A stretch of DNA of 64,000 bases. It comes from Chelativorans petroleitrophicus. GTDB lineage: Bacteria; Pseudomonadota; Alphaproteobacteria; Rhizobiales; Rhizobiaceae. The stretch spans positions 110,001 through 174,000 of the forward strand of contig NZ_JAODNV010000006.1 in assembly GCF_025398195.1 (NCBI RefSeq). Direction: 5' to 3'. The notes beneath the pieces are model-generated. The model saw only the letters and a program-made list of their open reading frames with translations, was not told the origin of the DNA and did no database searches. Position numbers and translations under genes: made by a program. Positions 9,630 through 16,442 of the stretch are shown here, piece by piece (the stretch's first letter is position 1; each line of letters begins with the position of its first letter).

Positions 9630-9995
9630 TCAGCTGGGCAGGGTGACGACGGCCGGGCCGTTTCGGGTCACCACTACCGTATGTTCATACTGCACGGTCG
9701 GGGCATGAGGGTCGCTGAACAGTGTCCAGGGATCGTCGCCGTCGATGGCCCGTTCTGCGCCCAAGGAAAGGAACGGCTCTACCGTGAAGACGAGCCCTTC
9801 GTGCATTTTTCTGCGTTCCGAAGGGTCCGGCCAGGTGGCGACTTCGCTCGGCTCTTCATGCAACGAACGGCCGACGCCATGGCTGGCCAGATTCTGCACG
9901 AGCGTATAGTGGTGCTTGCGCACGAAGGCACCGATTGCGAAACCGATATTCGCTAGAGGTCTGTTGGGGGCGATCTGCCTTATGCCCGTCCACAT
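9630..9995 (-). pseudogene. Methionine aminopeptidase type I, C-terminal remnant
   Basis: The 121-codon frame matches only the second half of MetAP. It has SHGVGRSLHEEPSE with the metal-binding His, FTVEPFLSLG with the metal-ligand Glu, and the terminal QYEHTVVVTRNG strand. The catalytic N-terminal half with both Asp ligands is absent. Reading further upstream in the same frame, a family-like Ala-Ala-Arg precedes an in-frame TGA at 10014-10016, and the gntR stop then follows at 10059. A full MetAP has about 250 aa, so this is a decayed or deletion-truncated duplicate. The organism must have an intact copy elsewhere. Confidence 0.75.
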
Positions 9996-10058
9996 GGCGC
10001 GGCGCCGGCGATTTCAGCCCTGTCGCGCCGCGCGCTGCGGCTGTGCACCCTACTGGCG

Positions 10059-10796
10059 TCAGAGGTTTCCGGCACCTAAATCGGAACAGGCGGTGCTTGC
10101 CTGATCCGCACCTTCCTCACCCATGCTCGCCTCGAGCGACTTACGGGCCGCGGCGATGTGGCGGCGCATTAGCATCTCCGCAAGATCGCGATCGTGATCG
10201 GCAATGGCATCGACAATCCGCTCATGTTCCAGGAGCGCGCGCCTGGCGCGGCCGGGCACCAGCCGGTGCTGCATGCGGTAGAGCCGGAACAGCGTGTAGT
10301 ATTCGCCCGAAAGCAGTGCGAAAAGCTGCTCGTTGCGGGCGATGCGGGCAATGAGGAAGTGAAAATCCGAATTGGCCCTCGCCTGCCAGTAAACCATGGC
10401 ATCGGGGCGGGCGAGCGCCTGCCCGTGCTGCCTGAGCATGGCTTGCAGAGCCTCGATCTCGTCCGGCGTAGCGTGGCGTGCGGCTTCTCGGGCGGCAAGA
10501 CCCTCCAGCACCTCGCGGATGTGGAAGAGCTCGACGGCGCGCTTGCGCGAGGGCACGATCACGCGCACGCCCTGGCGCGGGGTGCGCGTGACGAGCTTGC
10601 GCTCCTCAAGCCTGCGGATCGCTTCGCGCAGCGGTCCGCGGCTGACGCCGTATCGCGCGGCAAGGCGCGGCTCGCTGAGTTTGGCGCCGGGAGAGAACTC
10701 GCCGCGGACGATCGCCTCGCTCAACTGCTCGAACAGCGAGTCGGAGAGCGACCGGAAATCCTCCTCCGCTTCGAACGTCCCGGCGTGGTTTACCAT
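10059..10796 (-). CDS. GntR family regulator with FCD ligand domain
   Basis: A 245-aa regulator. Residues 15-80 form a winged helix-turn-helix (LSEPRLAARYGVSRGPLREAIRRLEERKLVTRTPRQGVRV), and an all-helical FCD domain follows, with family residues in FHFLIARIARN and LLEHERIVDAIADHD. FCD regulators sense carboxylates and sugar acids. Its start shares one base with the stop of the PrpB-like gene, so it is the last gene of the tctC-tctB-tctA-prpD-prpB-gntR operon. It probably controls that operon from the twin TGTCGACAA sites before tctC; this is an inference from position and from the GT-nn-AC core expected of the family. Confidence 0.9.
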   Translation of the reverse strand: MVNHAGTFEAEEDFRSLSDSLFEQLSEAIVRGEFSPGAKLSEPRLAARYGVSRGPLREAIRRLEERKLVTRTPRQGVRVIVPSRKRAVELFHIREVLEGLAAREAARHATPDEIEALQAMLRQHGQALARPDAMVYWQARANSDFHFLIARIARNEQLFALLSGEYYTLFRLYRMQHRLVPGRARRALLEHERIVDAIADHDRDLAEMLMRRHIAAARKSLEASMGEEGADQASTACSDLGAGNL

Positions 10797-11677
10797 CAGG
10801 CTCCGTCCGTGGAATAGCGCTTTTCGAGCTCGTCGAAGAACGGCTTGTTCACAAGCCGCTGGCGCTCCTTGAAGCTCGCCACCGGCCCGGATTCATCTAG
10901 CCTGCCCTCGGCCTTGAGCTTCTCCAATGCTGCCTGCATGCCATAAACCGCGCCCTGCAGGCTGACATTGGCGTAAAGCACGAGGGAAAAGCCCATGTCT
11001 CCCAGCTCGTCGAAACCAATGATCGGCGTGCGGCCGCCGACCACGAGATTGACAAGCTGCGGCGTGCCTTTGAGGCGGGCCGGAATGGCGCGGATTTCCT
11101 CTATGCTCTCGGGCGCCTCGACGAATGTTATGTCCGCGCCGTCCTCGATGAAGGCCTCCGCGCGCTCGATCGCCGCATCGAAGCCCAGGGTCGAGCGCGC
11201 ATCGGTACGGGCGAGAATGAGGAGGTTTTCATCCTGCCGGGCATCGACGGCGGCCCTGATGCGGCTGCGGGCCTCGGCAAGGTCCACCACGTCCTTTCCG
11301 GAAAAGTGGCCGCAGCGTTTCGGGCTCACCTGATCCTCGATCTGCACCGCACTCGCGCCCGCGCGCTCTAGGGTGCGGATGGTATGGCGCACATTGAGCG
11401 CGTTGCCGAAGCCCGTATCGGCATCGACCACGATGGGCAGGTCCGTCGCATCGCGAATGGTCGCCGTGTGCTGGGCGATCTCCGGCAGGCTGATGAAGCC
11501 GAGATCGGGCATTCCCAGGAAAGTGTTGGTGAGGCCTGCACCCGAAAGATAGATCGCCTCGAAGCCGAGATCGGCGATGATGCGCGCGGAGAGGGCGTTC
11601 GCGGCTCCCGGCAGAAGGACCGGCCCGCCCTCCGCCAGCCGCTTCCGGAACGCCTTGTTGATCTCGTGATTCAGCAT
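10796..11677 (-). CDS. Isocitrate lyase/PEP mutase family lyase (methylisocitrate or dimethylmalate lyase-like)
   Basis: A 293-aa TIM-barrel lyase. It carries YLSGAG, the metal-binding DADTGFGN and the active-site loop KRCGH near residue 125, which is the PrpB form of the ICL signature. It would split a 2-methyl-branched malate or citrate derivative into a 2-oxo acid or succinate plus a second product. It lies 46 bases after the PrpD-family dehydratase and overlaps gntR by one base. Because no methylcitrate synthase (prpC) is present, substrates other than methylisocitrate, such as 2,3-dimethylmalate, or oxaloacetate decarboxylation remain open; for that reason no gene symbol is given. Confidence 0.87.
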   Translation of the reverse strand: MLNHEINKAFRKRLAEGGPVLLPGAANALSARIIADLGFEAIYLSGAGLTNTFLGMPDLGFISLPEIAQHTATIRDATDLPIVVDADTGFGNALNVRHTIRTLERAGASAVQIEDQVSPKRCGHFSGKDVVDLAEARSRIRAAVDARQDENLLILARTDARSTLGFDAAIERAEAFIEDGADITFVEAPESIEEIRAIPARLKGTPQLVNLVVGGRTPIIGFDELGDMGFSLVLYANVSLQGAVYGMQAALEKLKAEGRLDESGPVASFKERQRLVNKPFFDELEKRYSTDGA

Positions 11678-11723
11678 GGGACTGCTCGCGTGCTTGGAAA
11701 ACGAGGAACAGCGGGTGTCATCG

Positions 11724-13250
11724 TCAAGCGTCCAATCCGCGGTCGAAGATGCCTTCGCCCGTGGGCCGGGAAGGCGTCACGGTACCCTCCGGCAGGGCCG
11801 GCACGAGCGCATCGAGCGAGCCGGCGGGAAGATTCGCCACATCCCTTGCGGCGGACAGGAACGCGTCACGCTCGGCGGAGTCTATGATCTCGCCGGTGAG
11901 CCCGTCGAACTTGCCGACATAGTCCGGCCAGGTCCAGGGCCGCGCGCCGTTCGGGTGCGCGTCGGCCACCGCGCGTTCGCCCGTAATGACGCGGCCATCC
12001 TTCATGGTGACGATCAGCCGGCCGCCGAAGGCGCGCTTGGCAGGGTTGGGATCGTGATAACGCGCTGTCCAGGCCGGATCCTCCACCGTCCTGATCTTGT
12101 GCCAGAGCTCCACGGTCGAGGGGCGCCTTGCGCGTTCGCGCGTGTAGGAATCCACATGGTGCCATTTGCGGTCCTCAAGCGCGACGGCGAGGATATACAT
12201 GATCGAATGGTCGAGCGTCTCGCGGCTTGCCTCCGGGTCCATCTTCTGTGGATCGTTGGCGCCGGTGCCGATCACGTAGTGGGTGTGATGGCTGGTCTCG
12301 AGAAGTACGTCCTTGACCTCTGAAAGATCGCCGATCTGGCCGGAAAGCTCGATGGCAAGATCGATGAGCGCCTGCGCCTGATATTCGGCCGAATGCGCCT
12401 TCGTATAGGTCTCGAGGATGGCCCGCGGGCTTTCGCCCGGCTCGGGCAGAACGACCTCGTAGCTCGTCTCGGGTCCGCCCAGCATCCATGCGATGACCGA
12501 GTCCTCCCCCTCGTAGATGGGCGAGGGGGCAGCTTCGCCGCGCATGGCGCGATCGATGCATTCGATGGCGAGCTTGCCGGAAAAGCCGGGCACATAGGCT
12601 TTCCAGGAGCTGATCTCACCCTTGCGTGACTGGCGCGTGGAGAAGGCGAGGTGGACCGCCTGGTTGATCGCCTGAAAGATGATCTCGGTGGGAAGCCCGA
12701 GCATGGTGCCGATGCCGGCGGTGGTCGCCGGGGCCAGATGGGCCACGTGATCCTTCTTGTACTTGTGGAGGGAGATCGCCTTCACCAGTGCGACATGGAT
12801 TTCGTAGGCGGCCGCGATGCCGCGGGCAAGGGCCGCCCCGTCGAGGCCCATTTGCTGAGCCACGGCAACCAGCGGCGAGATGGAATCGCCAGGATGCGAA
12901 TAGTCGGCCGCGAGGAACGTGTCGTGGAAGTCGAGCTCGCGCACCGCCGTGGCATTGGCCCAGGCCGCCCATTCGGCATCGACGCGGGTCCGCGCCGGAA
13001 GGCCGAAGAGCGTGGCGCCGCCCTTGCGCGGGTGGGCGAGCGCCATTGCCCGTGCGGCGGCGACGGGTTTGCGGTTGATCGCCGCGAGCGCCACTGCCGC
13101 GTTGTCGACGATGCGGCAGGCGATCATGTCGATCACGTCGGCGTCGAGCGGGCCGCAATGGGCGGCGAAATCCGCAATGCGCCAGGCAAGCTGCTCTTCG
13201 CGCGGAAGCCGCGCGGCGGACGGATGAACCTTCACCAGATACTTTTTCAT
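11724..13250 (-). CDS. prpD: MmgE/PrpD family dehydratase (2-methylcitrate dehydratase-like)
   Basis: A 508-aa cofactor-independent dehydratase of the PrpD family. It has the N-terminal KVHPSAARLPREEQLAWRIADFA start, RELDFHDTF and ADYSHPGD in the all-alpha domain, and KAYVPGFSGK, which carries residues of the catalytic pocket. DHSIMYILAVALEDRKWHH in the C-terminal half is also characteristic. The ATG at 13250 is preferred; a TTG 36 bases upstream would also read in frame but adds a Lys/Arg-rich stretch with no ribosome site. It follows tctA by 32 bases and precedes the PrpB-like lyase, so dehydration or hydration and then cleavage of an imported branched carboxylate is the likely sequence. 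Confidence 0.92.
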   Translation of the reverse strand: MKKYLVKVHPSAARLPREEQLAWRIADFAAHCGPLDADVIDMIACRIVDNAAVALAAINRKPVAAARAMALAHPRKGGATLFGLPARTRVDAEWAAWANATAVRELDFHDTFLAADYSHPGDSISPLVAVAQQMGLDGAALARGIAAAYEIHVALVKAISLHKYKKDHVAHLAPATTAGIGTMLGLPTEIIFQAINQAVHLAFSTRQSRKGEISSWKAYVPGFSGKLAIECIDRAMRGEAAPSPIYEGEDSVIAWMLGGPETSYEVVLPEPGESPRAILETYTKAHSAEYQAQALIDLAIELSGQIGDLSEVKDVLLETSHHTHYVIGTGANDPQKMDPEASRETLDHSIMYILAVALEDRKWHHVDSYTRERARRPSTVELWHKIRTVEDPAWTARYHDPNPAKRAFGGRLIVTMKDGRVITGERAVADAHPNGARPWTWPDYVGKFDGLTGEIIDSAERDAFLSAARDVANLPAGSLDALVPALPEGTVTPSRPTGEGIFDRGLDA

Positions 13251-13282
13251 CTTACCAGAACGATGCCTTTTGTTCTTGTTGT

Positions 13283-14770
13283 TCAAGCATTGGCCCGCAG
13301 ACGGCGGATGAGAACCGGCGCGAGCAGGAAGAGTGCCGCGATCACCAGAAAGACCACCGAAAGCGGCGTGGAGACGAGCACGAGCGGGTTGCCCTGGCCC
13401 GCCGCGAGCGCGGTGCGAAGCTGCTGCTCGGCCATGGGGCCCAAGATCAGTCCGATCAGCACGGGCGCGATGGGAAAGTCATAGACCCGCATGACATAGC
13501 CCGCGATGCCGACGAGCACCATGACGACCAGGTCCACCACGGAATTGGCCACGCCCCAGATGCCGATGGTCGCGAAGACGAGAATGCCGGCATAAAGCTG
13601 CGGCGCGGGAATGGAGAGAAGCCTCACCCATATGCCGACAAGCGGCAGGTTGAGCACCAGCAGCACCGTATTCCCCACATAGAGCGAGGCGATCAGGCCC
13701 CAGACGAGGTCCGGGTTCGAGGTGAAAAGAAAGGGGCCCGGCTGCAGTCCGTAGTTCTGGAAGGCCGCGAGCAGCACGGCCGCGGTGGCGGATGTCGGCA
13801 GCCCAAGCGTCAGGAGCGGGATGAGGATGCCGGCGGCAGCCGCATTGTTGGCGGCTTCCGGGCCCGCCACGCCCTCGATTGCGCCCTTGCCGAACTCCTC
13901 CGGATGCTTGGTGAGCTTCCGCTCCAGCGTGTAGGAAAGCATGGTCGGAATTTCGGAGCCGCCGCCCGGCAGTGCGCCGATGGGAAAGCCGAGCGCCGTG
14001 CCCCTCAGCCAGGGTTTCCAGGAACGTTTCCAGTCCTCGCGCGACATCCAGACCTGGCCGCGGATGGGCGTCATCTCGGAACCGTCCTTGCGGTAGCGGC
14101 TGGCGACATAGAGGATTTCGCCCACGGCAAAGAGTGATACCAGCACCACTGTAAGCTCGATCCCGTCGAAGAGAGCGGGGATGCCGAAGGTGAGGCGCGC
14201 CTGGCCCGTCATCTGGTCGATGCCGACAAGTCCGAGGGCAAGCCCGAGGAAAAGGGAGATGAAGCCGCGTACGCGTGACGTGCCCATCACCACCGCGACG
14301 GAAGTGAAGGCGAGCACCGTCAGCGCGAAATAGTCCGCGGGGCGGAAGTAGAAGGCAAGTTCCGCGATCGCCGGAGCGCTGAAGGTCAGAAGCACGGTGG
14401 AGATCGTGCCGGCGATGAAGGAGCCGATCGCGGCAGTGGCAAGCGCTGCTGCGCCACGCCCAGCGCGGGCCATCTTGTTTCCCTCCAGCGCCGTCATCAT
14501 CGATCCGGCTTCGCCGGGCGTGTTGATCAGGATCGAGGTGGTGGAGCCGCCATACATGGCGCCGTAGAGCACCCCCGCGAACATGATGAAGGCGGAGGTG
14601 GGCGCGATGCTGATCGTGACCGGCAGCAGAAGCGCGATGGTGAGCGCCGGGCCGATGCCCGGCAGGACGCCGATCGCCGTACCGAGCAACGAGCCGAGAA
14701 AGGCCCAGAACAGGTTGATCGGCTGAAGGGCGATACCGAAGCCCTGAAGGAGAAGCGAAAAGGTTTCCAT
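13283..14770 (-). CDS. tctA: Tripartite tricarboxylate transporter large permease, TctA family (second copy)
   Basis: A 495-aa TctA protein with the repeat signature twice: [21 protein letters not shown] and [25 protein letters not shown] in the first half, then [16 protein letters not shown] and [23 protein letters not shown] in the second. About twelve membrane segments are visible. It differs clearly from the copy at 1995-3503, so the two TTT systems should have different ligands. Its ATG abuts the tctB stop with no gap, and prpD follows after 32 bases. Confidence 0.95.
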   Translation of the reverse strand: METFSLLLQGFGIALQPINLFWAFLGSLLGTAIGVLPGIGPALTIALLLPVTISIAPTSAFIMFAGVLYGAMYGGSTTSILINTPGEAGSMMTALEGNKMARAGRGAAALATAAIGSFIAGTISTVLLTFSAPAIAELAFYFRPADYFALTVLAFTSVAVVMGTSRVRGFISLFLGLALGLVGIDQMTGQARLTFGIPALFDGIELTVVLVSLFAVGEILYVASRYRKDGSEMTPIRGQVWMSREDWKRSWKPWLRGTALGFPIGALPGGGSEIPTMLSYTLERKLTKHPEEFGKGAIEGVAGPEAANNAAAAGILIPLLTLGLPTSATAAVLLAAFQNYGLQPGPFLFTSNPDLVWGLIASLYVGNTVLLVLNLPLVGIWVRLLSIPAPQLYAGILVFATIGIWGVANSVVDLVVMVLVGIAGYVMRVYDFPIAPVLIGLILGPMAEQQLRTALAAGQGNPLVLVSTPLSVVFLVIAALFLLAPVLIRRLRANA

Positions 14771-15295
14771 CTAGATCCCCGCGAAGGGCATGAACCCACC
14801 AAGCTGCAGGCCGAGCCGCGTGAAGAGGAACCAGGCAAGGCTCCCCAGGATCGCGCCTGTTGCGATGTCGATCATTGTGCGGCGGGAGCCGAAGGCCCGG
14901 GCGACGAGCGTGAAGGAGAGCAGGGCCGTAAGGGGTACGCCGAGCGCTCGCATGGTGAGCACCGGCACGGTGGCTGCCGCGAGCGCGGTGAGCAGGGCTG
15001 TCAGATTGGCTTTCTCGGAACCCGAGGCGTCCTCGGTGTCCTGGGGCGTAAAGGTTTCGCCCTGCGCGATCTGGATGAGAAGGAGAAGGCCGAGCAGGAC
15101 CAGGCCGCTTCCCACCAGCGTAACGAAGAGCCCGGGTCCTATACCGGCATAGCGTGCCACCTGCGGCAGGCTGAATGCGCCATAAAGGCAGAGGCAGCCG
15201 AGCGCGACGACGAGGCCGCCCAGCCACCAGGGGCGGGGGACAGCCGCCTTCGCGCTGTCCCCGACCGCTGCGGCGTGCCCGCGTTCATTCGGCAA
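14771..15295 (-). CDS. tctB: Tripartite tricarboxylate transporter small permease, TctB family (second copy)
   Basis: A 174-aa protein with four hydrophobic segments (WWLGGLVVALGCLCLYGAF, GLFVTLVGSGLVLLGLLLL, LTALLTALAAATVPVL and IATGAILGSLAWFLFTRLGLQL). The last one, with LGLQLGGF near the end, is typical of TctB. The start overlaps the tctC stop by 11 bases and the stop directly precedes tctA. It is identified as much by operon position as by sequence, since TctB proteins diverge quickly. Confidence 0.87.
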   Translation of the reverse strand: MPNERGHAAAVGDSAKAAVPRPWWLGGLVVALGCLCLYGAFSLPQVARYAGIGPGLFVTLVGSGLVLLGLLLLIQIAQGETFTPQDTEDASGSEKANLTALLTALAAATVPVLTMRALGVPLTALLSFTLVARAFGSRRTMIDIATGAILGSLAWFLFTRLGLQLGGFMPFAGI

Positions 15296-16238
15296 GGCCG
15301 GCCTCTTTCAGGATGGCGCCGATCCGCTCGTTTTCCTCCTGGATGAAGCTGCCGAACTCCTCGCCCGCTATGAAGAACTGGTCCCAGCCCTGCGTTTCCA
15401 GCACCTTCGCCCAGGCCTCGCTCTCGTTCAGCTGCGTGAAGCGGTCGACCCAGGTTTGATAGTTGTCTTCCGGCATGTCCGGCGAACCGAGGATACCGCG
15501 CCAGTTGGCGATCTCGATGTCGTAGCCCGCTTCCTTGAAAGTTGGGACATCAAGCCCTTCCTTGCGCTCGGCGGAGGTGATGCCGAGGATGCGGATGCGG
15601 CCCTGTTCGGCGAACTGCTGGAATTCCGAAATGCCGGAGATGCCGGCCGCCAGCGTGCCGTTGACGATGCCGGTCACGGTTTCCGCGCCGCTTGCCTGCG
15701 GGATGTAGTTGAGGTCGCTCACCGGAATGTCGGCCGCTTGGGCGAGGAGGGCCAGCGCGATATGGTCGACGCCGCCCGCCGAACCGCCGCCGATAGGCGT
15801 TGCGCCCGGATCGGCCTTCATCGCCTCGACTAGATCCTGAAGGGACTGATGCGGCGAGCTGTCGGCAACCGCGATCACCAGATACTCCGCCGTCAGGCGG
15901 GCAACCGGGCGGAAGTCGGCCAGATCGATGGGCGACTTGTTGAGGATGATCGAGCCGACGGTGATGGCGCCGAACACCGCGAGCGCGTCAGGCTTGCCGG
16001 TATACGCGCCCTGAAATTCGGCAAGGCCGATGGTGCCGCCGGCACCGCCCTTGTTGGTGAAATTCACGGCGCCGGTATAGATGCCGGCATCGTTCATTGC
16101 CTGGAATGCCTGGCGCCCGGTTGAATCCCAGCCGCCGCCGGGATTGGCCGGCAGCATGACATTGACCTGAGCCTGGGCGCTGCCTGCCACCATGGCGGCA
16201 AGCACGGCAAGCGGCAGAAGTGCCTTCCTGAAATTCAT
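15285..16238 (-). CDS. tctC: TTT-type solute-binding protein, TctC family (second copy)
   Basis: A 317-aa periplasmic binding protein. The signal peptide (residues 1-22, ending SAQA) is followed by QVNVMLPANPGGGWDSTGR, the variant opening of citrate/tricarballylate-type TctC proteins. NKGGAGGTIGLAEF and IGGGSAGGVDHIALALLAQ form ligand-binding loops. The start at 16238 has GGGAGGA 7 bases upstream; a longer frame adds residues before the signal peptide. It is the promoter-proximal gene of the operon that ends with gntR, and unlike the other tctC it has no terminator behind it. Confidence 0.93.
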   Translation of the reverse strand: MNFRKALLPLAVLAAMVAGSAQAQVNVMLPANPGGGWDSTGRQAFQAMNDAGIYTGAVNFTNKGGAGGTIGLAEFQGAYTGKPDALAVFGAITVGSIILNKSPIDLADFRPVARLTAEYLVIAVADSSPHQSLQDLVEAMKADPGATPIGGGSAGGVDHIALALLAQAADIPVSDLNYIPQASGAETVTGIVNGTLAAGISGISEFQQFAEQGRIRILGITSAERKEGLDVPTFKEAGYDIEIANWRGILGSPDMPEDNYQTWVDRFTQLNESEAWAKVLETQGWDQFFIAGEEFGSFIQEENERIGAILKEAGLAE

Positions 16239-16289
16239 TGCGATTTCCTCCCGTCGAACAGGGTGGCGGCAAGACCTCTTGCACGCCGG

Positions 16290-16381
16290 TTTGTCGATTT
16301 CGACTGATATGTCGACAACTGCGCTTGAGAGTAGAACAAATCGCCCAGGAAAGGTCAAGGACCGAAAAATTCTGTCGACAA
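16290..16381 (-). promoter_or_regulatory. Candidate GntR/FCD operators: two TGTCGACAA sites and one half-site
   Basis: TGTCGACAA occurs exactly at 16310-16318 and again at 16373-16381, 63 bases apart, which is six turns of B-DNA. A related TTTGTCGA lies at 16290-16297, about two turns closer to tctC. The core is palindromic (TGTCGACA) with GT and AC separated by two bases, the pattern bound by FadR/FCD-type GntR regulators. The sites are about 75 and 138 bases upstream of the tctC start. Binding by the operon's own GntR protein is inferred. Confidence 0.55.
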
Positions 16382-16442
16382 AATGAGAGGATGCCGTTCG
16401 CGCTTTGCTCCGCCAGCGCAGCGCGTTCAGGCTCGCCTACAC

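Noticed and set aside
13479-15227. 582-codon leftward frame in another phase
   Set aside because: It overlaps tctA and tctB of the second TTT operon in a different frame; it is rich in Arg, His and Pro, as shadow frames are.
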